DNA of 64,000 nt, taken from the NCBI GenBank assembly GCA_040285825.1, contig JAUPSS010000005.1, positions 1,488,001 through 1,552,000 on the forward strand. The letters are read 5' to 3'. This document shows, one piece after another, positions 51,479 to 61,930 of the stretch. Position numbers and translations under genes: made by a program. Under the pieces are notes generated by a model. The model ran no database searches, was not told the DNA's origin, and saw only the letters and a list, made by a program, of their open reading frames with translations. This stretch comes from Eukaryota sp. TZLM1-RC (Eukaryota; Metamonada: BaSk clade). Position 1 is the first letter of the stretch. Each line of letters opens with the position of its first letter.

Positions 51479-51607
51479 ATGTCTAAACTCAATTCTTTAC
51501 AAACCAAGGTGATTCAGCTTAAACACACAATCACTACTTATCAAAACTACTGCAAATCACATAATCTTCCTCTTCCACAAGTAAGTGATGTATTTTGCTT
51601 ATACTAA
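51479..51607 (+). CDS. Short ORF with coiled-coil character, possibly a first exon
   Basis: 42 codons (MSKLNSLQTKVIQLKHTITT, then YQNYCKSHNLPLPQ). A GTAAGT follows the CCACAA codons at about 51578, and an ATTCAG lies ~50 bp further, so the last codons may be intronic and the frame could continue for ~24 codons downstream. The shared 5' block supports transcription. It could also be a truncated gene remnant. No family recognised. Confidence 0.3.
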   Translation: MSKLNSLQTKVIQLKHTITTYQNYCKSHNLPLPQVSDVFCLY

Positions 51608-51799
51608 GATGAATAAACACAACACATTCAGCTAATGTGTGTGTTCAATTTAATTTCTACCACAGAACACAATATAAATGAGTGGGAAATTCATATCATG
51701 GAATGAATTGAAAGCACATGTTGTCACATCACTTGTTGTTAATGTCTGTTCAATTTGTTAATTTTTGGCAAAACTGTCTCATGAATTTCCAAGAGCAAT

Positions 51800-51871
51800 T
51801 CGGTCATAGTATAGTGGTGAGTATCCCCGCCTGTCACGCGGGAGGCCGCGGTTCGATTCCCCGTGACCGAG
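51800..51871 (+). tRNA. trnD: tRNA-Asp (anticodon GTC)
   Basis: 72 nt, no intron. Acceptor stem TCGGTCA / TGACCGA with discriminator G, D-arm with GTGGTGA, anticodon loop CTGTCAC (GTC), and T-arm with GGTTCGATTCC. The 5' box A-like TAGTATAGTGGTGAGTA and box B GGTTCGATTCC are internal promoters for RNA polymerase III. Confidence 0.95.
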
Positions 51872-51875
51872 AAAC

Positions 51876-51880
51876 TTTTT
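51876..51880 (+). terminator. RNA polymerase III T-run
   Basis: Five T residues 4 nt after the tRNA. Confidence 0.7.
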
Positions 51881-52919
51881 AATATATTTCATCATCATAC
51901 GATTGGGTCCGCAAAAATACTATTACTATATAATGTTCCCACCAGTAGTCAACAGTAATTATTGCATTGTCGACAATGAATTAATGCAATCATAGCAATA
52001 ATTGGAGTAATTTCCGATAATGAAATAAGAAATAATATAGAGTTAAATAAAATGTTTAGAATTACTGTAATACATCTAGCTATTCGTTTTCAAAACTAAC
52101 TGTTGGTTGTTCATGTCGGAATGGGTCGGGCTATTTCCTTACAGAAAGTACACAAACCTTCATGATGAAAGTTGAACTTCAATAACAGCTCCATCTCCAA
52201 TTTTCAATGTCAAACCATGGCGAATAAAGTTTCAGAGCTCTAGTCCTTGAAAAAAGGACACGAGTTTCGACTAGAGAAACAGTAAGATGAGAAAACAGAT
52301 TTCCAAATTTGTTTGCATTTTAGCAATAATTACATTATTACAATTGTACCAATACAAATCGCAAAAATGATAACTCAAAAATAAAGTAATTGTAGAGCCA
52401 ACATTATAAACCATAAATTCATTTAAACTATATGTATTTGACAGAAGTTGACCATTTCATCTGCTCTATTCCAAATATTAAAATACAAATAGCAATTCTG
52501 AACTTTATTGAAAATAAATAGGGAAACGGATACTACTAATTTGATCTCTAATAGGCAATTCGGATCACCAATTCAAGCTTCTTTCGCTTTGACCTTGTCA
52601 TCTATTCACACAAAACGATTCCCAACCCAGCTGATTCGTTTGTTATCGAGAAGATCAAGGAAGGAATGAGAGCGCGAAAAGTTGCGAATGATTACTGACA
52701 AAAACTGGGCTGAATCTGGAATGCTCAAAAAACCTGGTAAGCAATATTTTTTAAACTTAGCAGCAACAACTATGAAAAAAGTCAACAAAATCCGAAAGAT
52801 GACGGTTTGGCATACGCAAAAGTCGCCATGATTTTGTGGACTTGCACTCATTACTACGGATCGTTGGGAAGTTTGTCAACTGTCGTCTGTGTTGCAAAAC
52901 ATTGTTCGATTACACAAAG
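51881..52919. other. Gap, nothing recognised
   Basis: AT-rich, many stops in all frames. 52600-52850 has short frames on both strands without any known motif. Confidence 0.5.
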
Positions 52920-53520
52920 ACCACTTTGAAGGTAAACCAGTAGAAAATAAGTTAATTGGCTATAAGTTGAGCAATAAATTAGTTTATAATGTCGGTGACA
53001 TTAATTTGGGTTAGTCACTTTCTCTGAATAATTTTGGTTCTGATGATAGAGGTGATGTATACTGTAATTGGATTGATAATTCTGAAGCTATTGTTGACTT
53101 TGGCTCATGTAATGTTGCAAATGATACTTTGGTTCACAGAAGAAAACTTAATCCTGTGACTGCTCTTGATTTTAAAGCAAAGGAGAAACATAGGAAATAT
53201 GATAAAGATATTGAAGAGGCTAATGCCGATAGAAATACACAGCTGGTTTTTATTGCTTTCCCATTTTCGATAAATAAAAGATTATCAGATGAAGCAGAAA
53301 CTTTTTTGAATGACTTCCAAACAATGGTTCAAGAATAAACAATGAAAAGATTTGATATTTTTTTATGGCGTTCACGGCTTCAATTTGCCATTATTAATAG
53401 ATCACCTCGGTTTTTCAATCGTATAAGAGAAGCTTTAGCTAGACAGCAAGCCGATCAAGATTTTGTAGAGGAAATCTTGGTTCAATGATAGTCATCCCAT
53501 TAGTTATGAGTTAATTTAAT
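52920..53520 (+). mobile_element. Retroelement lineage B fragment
   Basis: Frames give LNNFGSDDRGDVYCNWIDNS (R-G-D), AIVDFGSCNVAN, KAKEKHRKYDKDIEEANADR, LVFIAFPFSINKRLSDEAET and FLNDFQTMVQE. Here a TAA (at 53336-53338) replaces the AAA of the copy at 37100. Then KRFDIFLWRSRLQFAIINRS to EEILVQ-stop at 53488. The R-x-D...V-D-F...K...K-Y pattern is like a restriction-like (PD-D/ExK) endonuclease and parallels lineage A, though sequence similarity is low. 5' part is missing. Confidence 0.7.
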
Positions 53521-53761
53521 TAAGTGTGCAAATTCTATAAATAAAAACTCAGGACAAAATTGGTTTCACAAAGACAATTTCGAATGGTCATTGGACACAA
53601 TTATTCTCACTCAGACTAATTTTTCAATGAGACTAATTCGGCAGTGAGACTAATTACTGCCAACAGTGTATGACTCCAATGAATGATACAATATGATCAG
53701 GGTAGACTAAAATGATATCCTCACGCACCCGCTGTTCTTTATATTCAGCTTCGACATAGTT

Positions 53762-55002
53762 TCACATAAATAGCATCTTGCTACACACATCTACTAGAGT
53801 ACCCGTTGAAACATTAAGGTAAGATTTCAGCACACTGTGAACTGATTCTACCGTTGAAGTGGCACGTTTTCCAAGATTGAATGTATCAATGAAATGGCAG
53901 CCCAAAAACTTAATACCATACATACTTATAAAATCATCCAGATATTCGACAAGAGAAGGAAGCAATTCGAACTCCTCTCTTATCTCATTCGTGTTGACAA
54001 CCAAAATGGATTCTTCATCTGCGTAACACACTTCTTGCCAAAGCAAACGGGCCTTCTCTTCCAATGAGTTATCACGTATAAACCTTCTCAATTGAGTTTC
54101 AACATTTTTGTTGTTATGTCAGAGACAAAGTCGGTGTTTGACAGATGGAAAAATTGTCCCGATTGCAGTCCCCAATGCTGGTTCGCGATCTGTTAAGTAG
54201 TTTTTGTGTGGGACAGTGATGGAAATAAATGTTTTAAAGTCGCTAGTGCCCAAATGTAATCCTGTTCTGATTCCCGCGAAAGAAAAATAAAAGCAAGCGG
54301 GATTGACGTCATAAAAGATGGAAGAGTCATTACAACCATAAAGGCAAACCATATTGGTTAGTTTTATAAATGAAATCCATCATCAGCACATAAGGATTGG
54401 AATTGACAATGTCTGCCAATGGTTTAAAGGACATCATGCAGTTACGTAAGCTACCATGGTCGTCAGTATGAATCAGAGTTCTGACTGAAATCAAAGACTC
54501 ATTCTTGAGGTGGTCGACCATTGCCTTCATTGTAGGCAAATGTACCTTTTGATTGTTCATTAAAGAAGCTTTCATGTTGGAAATGTCAATACGTTTTAGG
54601 GGACACTTTAGATCTAATGTTATGAGTCAATCAAGAACAGCACGTGGTTCACAATACGCTAGCATTAGAGTTTCAATCCTGTCCTTAAAAAGATCTTTTT
54701 AGTATTGCCGAAAACTTCTGCTTGCGGACAAACAATTATAGGACCTATTATTGTGGGACGTATTTTGGCTGACAACCTGCCATTCAGATTCGGTGTGCGT
54801 GACTCAAAAAACTAAAGTTCCAACCCATTTTCCTCGTTTTACTTCCGTCTTTTTCACATCTTGGACTGTCTCCCTTTTCACATATAAACTGAAAGGTGTA
54901 TTCTGAAGAATAACCGATGATAATGGCATAACCTGCTGCGAAGCGTCTTTCATAAAATGAATTTGTTAAATAAATAAATTTATGGTACGTACGGTGGTAC
55001 AT
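53762..55002 (-). mobile_element. Second Mutator-like transposase, decayed
   Basis: Minus-strand pieces in several frames: a zinc/DNA-binding-like N-terminal word FICEKGDSPRCEKDGSKTRK (~54860), TLIHTDDHGSLRNCMMSFKP and YVLMMDFIYKTNQYGLPLWL (the D-x-T-Y-K-T-N catalytic word of MULEs, here D-F-I-Y-K-T-N, ~54350-54410), YLTDREPALGTAIGTIFPSV (second catalytic Asp, D-R-E, ~54160-54200), and GKRATSTVESVHSVLKSYLN (~53830). No terminal repeats were identified. Not similar enough in sequence to tell whether it is the parent of the deleted element at 10 kb. Confidence 0.75.
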
Positions 55003-55077
55003 TAATGTAGAGTCCTATTGTATTGCATTAATTGGCAACATAATTAGTGCAAAAGTATTGTCACAAATAATTAGATG

Positions 55078-56290
55078 TAAAATGTCCCACATTCCTGATT
55101 ATGCTTATCTCAGTCCATCATATGTTGGTTTAGGTTGGACAAAAACCTCAATTGTTACTTCGTGTGCTTTGATCGATGGATGCAGAAGTGCAAGGTTTGA
55201 GTGTTCTGAAAGATTTGCAGATTGGGAAGATTGATTAGTGACAACACAAAGTTTAACTATTTTTGAATTAAATGAAGAAATTTCAAAAATTGATGTAGAA
55301 AAATGGAATCGATGTTTTCCCCATTCATTCAATGGTAATATTCCAGACAAGAATTAATTTAATTTAAAATACAGTCTTCGAACATTACAGAAACGACTGA
55401 TTGGAATGTATGAAAATAATCTTGATAATAATATATGCAGCTTGGCTGTTTTAAATCATGATCTTCAGTCATTGTTATTGGAAAAGGGTGTTTGAAACCA
55501 GTCATCAGATTCTTCACTGTTTGTGACCATTGTACCACGAAGATTTGAACTGTGTGCTAGTAATGAAGCGTTTGTAACAAAAATGAGATTATATTTGAAT
55601 AATCCCATTAATCAATTTTTATTAAGAGAAAAATGTATTTGTACTAATTCACCTCAACTCACTTTGCGTCATGCACTGAATTAATCGAAATTAATAACTT
55701 ATCGTTCTTCAATACATGATGCTGTTAGAGACACTGTGTTTAATAGGGCACAAAATGCAAGAATTTCGTGTATCAAAGAGCATCTGCTAAAAAAACACTG
55801 TCATTGAATAATTTTGGTTCCAATGACAGAGGTGATGTATACTGTGATTGGACTGAGAACTCTAAGCTGTTGTTGATTTTGTCTCCTGTAATGTTGCAAA
55901 TGAGACTTTGGTTCAAAGAAGGAAACTTAATCCTGTAAAAGCTCTTGAATTTAAAGCCAGAAAAGACATATAAAATATGATAAAGATATCGAAGAGGCTA
56001 ATGCTGATAGAAACAGACCACTTGTTTTTGTTGCTTTCCCATTTTCTATAAGCGGAAGACTATCAATAGAATCAGGCACTTTATTGAATGACTTCAAAAA
56101 ATAGTTCAAGAAAAAACAATAAAACGATTTGATACTTTTTTATGACACTCTCGAATTCAATTTGCCATAATTAATAGATTACCTCGGTTTTTCAATCGAA
56201 TTAGAGAAGCTTTAGTGAGACAACTAGTAGATCAAGATCATGTAGAGTAAATATTGGTTCAATGAATTTAGTCCCATTAGTTATGAGTTT
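55078..56290 (+). mobile_element. Retroelement lineage B, longest fragment
   Basis: Broken frames carry the RT C-terminal half: PDYAYLSPSYVGLGWTKTSI, CSERFADWED, LFVTIVPRRFELCASNEAFV, TKMRLYLNNPINQFLLREKC, ICTNSPQLTLRHALN (C-x-C...H), YRSSIHDAVRDTVFN (V-R-D as in lineage A), then the KHRKY-like and LSIESGTLLNDF endonuclease-like tail and RSPRFFNRI. The 3' end (ATATTGGTTCAATGAATTTAGTCCCATTAG...) matches that at 53470 and 37230. Several stops; inactive. It ends ~100 bp before the CH-domain gene. Confidence 0.75.
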
Positions 56291-56396
56291 ATTGTGTTCA
56301 GTGTGCAAGTTTGATAAATAGACATTAAACACACAAAACAAAGATTTCGCCACTAAGCTAGTTTACATCCTTTTGGCATTGGTATCCTTCTAACCG

Positions 56397-59300
56397 ATGT
56401 CACTGTCTGTATCTTCTACCCTATTCAACTGGCTTGTGGATTATGGTACCTTATCAGATGAATGTGGTGTCGTTCATGGAGAGAAAGTTTTGATACATGA
56501 ACAGTACCTTCCGAAATTCCTCAATGGTATCATTTTGGGACAGCATCTCAAAAACCTCAATCAGCTGCTTTGTTTTGTTGAAAAGGTCTCCTTTGCTTCT
56601 CTTCTTGAACTGAATACCGAATCCGCACGTTCTCAGAACTGGGAACACATCAATACCACTCTACGACATTTGTTCAACGTACAGTTACCACCATCTACTC
56701 TTTCCTCCATAATTTCTGGGGACGTGAGCCTGGTTATTAAACTAATGGAAGAATTGGTTGTACTCGTCAACCGCCACGTAAGCAAGCTAGTTTCTATCAA
56801 ATTCGACCGTCATGTTCTCCCTCATAGACAGCAACTCTCCTTATTTCCTCAACCAACACACAGTCATGAGTCGATTGAGGCTGATGTAGTTGCTGATGAC
56901 GTGCCTCTCTGCTTCCAATCCCCTTTGTTAGATCTCTTGAGCTCAAGTCAAGTCAAGTCAAGCAGTGTCGTCACCACTTCGATTTTTGACCTTTTGTGTA
57001 GTTGTATGTCTGTCTCTTTCAATGTATCGCTCAAAAAGGCAGGAAATCTGTTGACTTCTCAGCGCCACGTCATCAGTTCTATTTTTAGCATTGGTGAGGG
57101 ATCAATTACTTCATCAATTTCCACTTCATTTTCATTCTCTAGATGGAATAGAGTGGAGAAATTCCTCAACCTGCTTGGTACCAACATTGATGTTATGGTT
57201 GATCTGACAAGTGAAAATATTCAAGCTGATCTTCCATTGATCCTTTCTGTTATTGCTCCTTCGTTATACGCACCAAAGGTTGCCCAACAATTACCTAATG
57301 ACTTGTCAGAAAAGTCAATGGAAGTCACAGGACAGGTAGCTCATAATTGTGGCTTTTTGATTAGTGAAATTATTAGAAAATTGCTATTAAAATATCCGGA
57401 TTCTGACGGACTTTCAACGTTTTTCTCATGGTTATTGACCCCTTCAGTGACTGTCATGACGTCACCAGACACGTCATTATTAGCATCTGATTTTGTTGAA
57501 GTTTCAGGCTTAACTCTTTTGTGTATGTCAGCAATTTGTGTACATCAAAGCAGCTCAACCAATCAATCACTTTTGACTTTGATTGACTCAATATTGAGCC
57601 TTGATTATGACAAATTTCTTTACCCTTCTAAAAATTGGTCTCTCAGATCTTTGTTTCCTGGGAGCTGTGCGTTTTTGGAATTTGTTAATTTATTAATTCC
57701 TTTCATTTCAAATGGGCAAAATTATGAATATTTCACTCAATCATCAGTTCCTCTATCAATTTTTGATTATGCACGTGATAGAGTAGTCAACCAGTTTAAA
57801 TCAATCAAAACCAGATCCAGTGCTTTAAAATCTATTTCACTTCTTTGGCGACATTTTCCTGAATCAATCCCTTCTTCTTTATCTGTGGTCTTGACTGATT
57901 TGATCCAAAACGTCCTTTTTCCAACCAATGAAGCGGATTTAAATCTGGAATTAGTTGAAGTTTGCCTGGTTTGCATATTTGAATTATTAATGTTTTCTCT
58001 GGGAAATAATGGTTCCATTAATTCTTCCACTTCATTGGGGCCATTTTTCTTTACAAATTTGGTTCAATGTTTAATTCAATTTTTCGACATTGGCAGGATT
58101 CGATCACTAGTTCTTAATTGCTTGCACAAATTGGTTACTGCTATACCATCTCTTCCACTAATGACCGTGGTTAATTCATTGTTTTTTGCTCGAGGTAGGA
58201 ATCCGAACAGTCCTTTGGTCTCCTTAGAAGTGTTGTTGGTCAATCTTTTGGTCAATCAATTCAGAGATCAATTGAGCTCTGATGAAATTTTCACCAAATT
58301 TTTAACATATTTTTCTCAATGTCTATTATCAAATTCGAGTTCATTATTGGTTCCATTTGGCCAAATTATGTTTCAATATATAATTCCCAATTTAAATGAA
58401 TCAAGGGAAAAAATTGTAATTAATTCTTTCAAAACTTTTTTCCTCTTGCTGCGAGAAAAAGATGAAAGTTCAGAACAAGCCCTAATTGCACGTCTTTTCC
58501 CAATATTTCAGGTCTTCCATGGTCTTCCTGATCAGGGATCAAAAAAGGGATCAGCTAGAACTTTATTGTATGTCGCTATTGACGAATATTTGAAATTTTT
58601 GAAAAGAATTGACAAGACCGCAAATTCTGAAACTTCATTATCCAAAGTTTGTTCGTTTATTTCAAAGTCCCTGTCATCTCCCCACACAATCAATCAAATT
58701 GACGTCACCCAGTTTTTAACCCTCAATCTGTCAGAAATCAAATCAACAGTCAATTTAACCTTAATCACATTTTTGAAATCGGAAACTGTTTACGATGACG
58801 AATCAACTCAAGATGAAGATGCCGAGGATGATGACGTTTTCGAAAGAGTTCCAATCAATCTACCATCAATCACATCTGATTCAGTTACCGTTCCTCACAG
58901 TCAACTCTTTGAAAGAGAGGTCATAGTAGAATGGTTGAGTAAACCGCCAATTGAATCAACTAATAAACCCTTGGATGAGAGGCATGAGGAGTCAAAGGTA
59001 TTGGAAAAGATGAGACCAGAAACAAGAATTCAAAGGGAACGGAGTAAGATGTATATGAAGAGGAATCAAAAAATGATTGAAGAGGTCAAGAACAGACGAG
59101 AGGCTCAAATTGAAAAGGAAAATGAGGAAAAGAGAAGGGAAATTGAGAGAAGATCTTCATTGAAAAGAGCTCTGGCTCGAATCAGAAGAAAAAGGAAAGC
59201 AGAATTAGAGAAACTACAAAATGACACGTCATCAGTTCAAAATGACACGTCATCAGTTCAAAATGATGAAGACAATAATGGAAAATCTTTGAAAAATAGA

Positions 59301-60545
59301 CACTCTATTTTATCCTTATTTAATGATTTTGAACCATTTGAATTGACTTCTGGTGAGTTCTACATCTTTGTCGAATCTAATAGAAAAATTAAGACAAAAT
59401 TTTCACCACTTTCCTCAATTTTTCCAAAGTTGACCGTTCAAAAGATTTCCAAACGCCAATCAAATTCTGATGATCCTCTTATCATCCATGCACGTCATCA
59501 TCGCCTTTGCCAGTTAGAAACACGACTACTATCCGATCTCGATTTTGATTGTGAAACCAAAGAGGTTATTGAGGACAATGCTATTGATATCCATTCCCTT
59601 GATTTGACCAAAACGGGCGATCACTCCATTTTAAGAATGCTTAATACTCAGTTGTTTTCTGAAATAAGTAAATTTATTAATGAACAACGGGAATTTAGAA
59701 GGTCAAAAATTGACGCTTATTCACGTCATCGCTCAAAATTAGAAGCTCAAAAAGCAGAAGAAAAGAGAAGAAAAGATGAAGAATACAGATCTGAATTGAA
59801 TAGAATTAAGAAAAGGGATTTGGAGTTAAAATCACAATTAAATGAATTAAGCCAGGTTTATTCATTTATTAATGAATTCAGGAAACTGGATGAGTATAGT
59901 TGTAATTATGAAGAAAAATATTTTAAAACGCCTGCTGAAAAGCGATTATCAAAGGCAAGAGAAATGGAAAAGTCTAGAATAGCTCAGAAAAAGGAAGAAA
60001 ATAATCGCAATTTTGAGCTCAAAATGATGGAGTTTCATGATAATTATTCAATGCGGATATCTCTTTACCAAAGGAAACTAGCTCAGAAATCTAAAGAAAG
60101 GGTCAAAAAACAGAAGAAAAAAGAAGAAATGAAAGCTAAGTTGATTGAGGAAATGAAAGAAAAGGCCAAAAGAGAAAAACAACAAAGGTTATCAAAATCG
60201 AAAGAATTGCAGCCGGTTCTAATGACAAGAGCTGAAAAAGCTTTGGAACACGCCAGAAAAAAGAGGGATTATGTAAATTCATTTCACGTGGAGGAGGAAG
60301 AACCACCAATTAGTAAGGCAAAGGAGATGTTGAACAAAACCGTAAAACCAAAGGTATCAACTTGGAGAAGGGATCAAAGTATTGAAAATTTGAAGAATGT
60401 CATGTCTTCTGACAATATGGTAAGCTCTGATCAAAGTCAGGAGCAAAATTTTGAAGAGATAAAGGAAGAAATAGAAGGTCAAGAAGATTCTGAAATTGAA
60501 GAAGACATTAAAGAAGTAGAAGAAGAAGGAATTGTCCAAGGTTAG
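56397..60545 (+). CDS. CH-like domain, helical-repeat and coiled-coil protein, probably axonemal
   Basis: A 1382-residue protein. Residues ~8-125 resemble the CH-like domain of SPEF1/CLAMP proteins: FNWLVDYG, YLPKFLNGIILGQHLKNLN, NWEHINTTLRHLF and ISGDVSLVIKLMEELV. About 230-800 is helical and HEAT/ARM-like, without sharp repeats. From ~860 it becomes very charged and coiled-coil (RRSSLKRALARIRRKRK; YSRHRSKLEAQKAEEKRRKD), with Glu-rich C-terminus (EEIKEEIEGQEDSEIEED). A 7-residue unit NDTSSVQ is repeated twice at 942-955 (21-bp DNA repeat). CH_2/CLAMP domains bind microtubules in flagella, so an axonemal or basal-body role is inferred. I cannot name the orthologue; SPEF2-type is the nearest idea. 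Entirely one exon. Confidence 0.7.
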   Translation: MSLSVSSTLFNWLVDYGTLSDECGVVHGEKVLIHEQYLPKFLNGIILGQHLKNLNQLLCFVEKVSFASLLELNTESARSQNWEHINTTLRHLFNVQLPPSTLSSIISGDVSLVIKLMEELVVLVNRHVSKLVSIKFDRHVLPHRQQLSLFPQPTHSHESIEADVVADDVPLCFQSPLLDLLSSSQVKSSSVVTTSIFDLLCSCMSVSFNVSLKKAGNLLTSQRHVISSIFSIGEGSITSSISTSFSFSRWNRVEKFLNLLGTNIDVMVDLTSENIQADLPLILSVIAPSLYAPKVAQQLPNDLSEKSMEVTGQVAHNCGFLISEIIRKLLLKYPDSDGLSTFFSWLLTPSVTVMTSPDTSLLASDFVEVSGLTLLCMSAICVHQSSSTNQSLLTLIDSILSLDYDKFLYPSKNWSLRSLFPGSCAFLEFVNLLIPFISNGQNYEYFTQSSVPLSIFDYARDRVVNQFKSIKTRSSALKSISLLWRHFPESIPSSLSVVLTDLIQNVLFPTNEADLNLELVEVCLVCIFELLMFSLGNNGSINSSTSLGPFFFTNLVQCLIQFFDIGRIRSLVLNCLHKLVTAIPSLPLMTVVNSLFFARGRNPNSPLVSLEVLLVNLLVNQFRDQLSSDEIFTKFLTYFSQCLLSNSSSLLVPFGQIMFQYIIPNLNESREKIVINSFKTFFLLLREKDESSEQALIARLFPIFQVFHGLPDQGSKKGSARTLLYVAIDEYLKFLKRIDKTANSETSLSKVCSFISKSLSSPHTINQIDVTQFLTLNLSEIKSTVNLTLITFLKSETVYDDESTQDEDAEDDDVFERVPINLPSITSDSVTVPHSQLFEREVIVEWLSKPPIESTNKPLDERHEESKVLEKMRPETRIQRERSKMYMKRNQKMIEEVKNRREAQIEKENEEKRREIERRSSLKRALARIRRKRKAELEKLQNDTSSVQNDTSSVQNDEDNNGKSLKNRHSILSLFNDFEPFELTSGEFYIFVESNRKIKTKFSPLSSIFPKLTVQKISKRQSNSDDPLIIHARHHRLCQLETRLLSDLDFDCETKEVIEDNAIDIHSLDLTKTGDHSILRMLNTQLFSEISKFINEQREFRRSKIDAYSRHRSKLEAQKAEEKRRKDEEYRSELNRIKKRDLELKSQLNELSQVYSFINEFRKLDEYSCNYEEKYFKTPAEKRLSKAREMEKSRIAQKKEENNRNFELKMMEFHDNYSMRISLYQRKLAQKSKERVKKQKKKEEMKAKLIEEMKEKAKREKQQRLSKSKELQPVLMTRAEKALEHARKKRDYVNSFHVEEEEPPISKAKEMLNKTVKPKVSTWRRDQSIENLKNVMSSDNMVSSDQSQEQNFEEIKEEIEGQEDSEIEEDIKEVEEEGIVQG

Positions 60546-60700
60546 ACCTTTAAACTGTATTATTTAAGTAATCTTTTGTGTATAAATTTAATTGAGAAAA
60601 CCAAATCGAATTGAAGTTTATTCTCAAAAAAAGACAACATCAATTTAAAAATATTTAAAAATAAATAAACTAATAAACTAATAAAATCAAACTAAAAACT

Positions 60701-61387
60701 CTACAAAATACCGTATTTCATTTCAAATGCAGTAAGAACTCTTGAAAGACAACCAGCTCCCGACATTGGGTACTCAGAAATTGCTATTTCATTATTATGG
60801 TAGTCAATATCTACTTTACCGTGAGCGTGAGAACCAACCACAAACACCACTGGATCAGAATTCGAAAGACTTCTTGCATAGTCAAATATATTGACACACT
60901 CTGTTGCGGAATAAGAACACAATATCTTGGGAACACCTGATGGCAGATGCTGTTCAATCGGAGCCTTGACAATTCGGAGAAGTTTATCTGGACCATCAGC
61001 AGCTCGTATGGATAGCTTATGGAGGAGCTGTACCATTAGGGCTGAAAAACGCTTAAATGTACGAGGGATTCTGAGTTGAGGGTTGACCTCTATGATCACT
61101 CCCCTTCTAGTCCGGAGAAAGACCTGTAGAAGACCTGCCTTGTTTAGTGGTGAATCCAAGAGCGTCATGAGACACTGATGTACGATATCAGGACGATATT
61201 CACCCGTATCACGATTCAGCTTGCGCAAATAACCAACATGATCATCAGAGTTTAAAAGCTGGTAACGGTCCCTAGTTTTAGCTGTTTCCAGTCCACAGTT
61301 CTCAAGAACTACAAAAAGACGAGGCCCTGAGTTACGTTCCGCTGCATTTTGAGGTAGCTGTGGTGCTTTGGGTTTTGGAAGACTCAT
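60701..61387 (-). CDS. EMG1: EMG1/NEP1, 18S rRNA pseudouridine N1-methyltransferase
   Basis: A 228-residue SPOUT methyltransferase. Conserved blocks in order: RLFVVLENCGLET (24-36), LLNSDDHVGYLRK (44-56), RPDIVHQCLMTLLDSPLNKA (64-83), GLLQVFLRTRRGVIIEVNP, RIPRTFKRFSALMVQLLHKL, SIRAADGPDKLLRIVKAPIE and HLPSG. The trefoil knot region VVFVVGSHAHGK then ISEYPMSGAGCLSRVLTAFE is at the C-terminus (VGSHAHG binds S-adenosylmethionine). Length matches the family. EMG1 methylates the hypermodified pseudouridine of 18S rRNA and assembles the small subunit in the nucleolus. No intron. Confidence 0.95.
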   Translation of the reverse strand: MSLPKPKAPQLPQNAAERNSGPRLFVVLENCGLETAKTRDRYQLLNSDDHVGYLRKLNRDTGEYRPDIVHQCLMTLLDSPLNKAGLLQVFLRTRRGVIIEVNPQLRIPRTFKRFSALMVQLLHKLSIRAADGPDKLLRIVKAPIEQHLPSGVPKILCSYSATECVNIFDYARSLSNSDPVVFVVGSHAHGKVDIDYHNNEIAISEYPMSGAGCLSRVLTAFEMKYGIL

Positions 61388-61930
61388 TGTTGAAAATGAT
61401 GTTTATAGAAGTAAATGAGCTGATGTTGGAGAATTCTTTGTTTTTCAATAAGATTGAACTGAATCCCTCTTGAACCCATATGTTTTTAACAGAAATTCTG
61501 CAAAGTCATTATAGCTGAAAAAATTAAGCCGCTTCTTTTCAAATGATGCCGAAAGAATCGTTGGTTTTAATATAGGAAATTGGAAATCAACAACCATTGA
61601 TTTTAACCTTCAAGGTTGATTGCAAACTGATAAAATTCTTGAACCCTTTTTTGGCAGCAGATATATGTACAGTAAGCGGTGTAATTATTTTGAACCAGAC
61701 TAATTTTCTATTATTTTCCTGATAGCAATTTGTTGCTTTTCCTTGTCAGGTACAGTTAATGATATTTTCACGTGCTTCTTTTGTTGAATTACTCAAGTCA
61801 CTTGGCCTAACTTGGAAATGCACAAGTCTGCTTGATTTCGATGTGAAAGATTGACGACCAATTATTTAATATATTTAATTATATTGGATATTGTTCCTGG
61901 AATTCTATCAATTTAACAATCATTTCGAAG
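61388..61930. other. Gap, nothing recognised
   Basis: 540 bp between the EMG1 start and NMNAT stop; no frame, repeat or RNA seen. Confidence 0.5.

Noticed and set aside
13500-59730. Many ACGTCA / TGACGT words inside coding regions
   Set aside because: A rough estimate from base composition predicts about 20 occurrences on both strands in 64 kb, close to what I noticed; no enrichment claimed.
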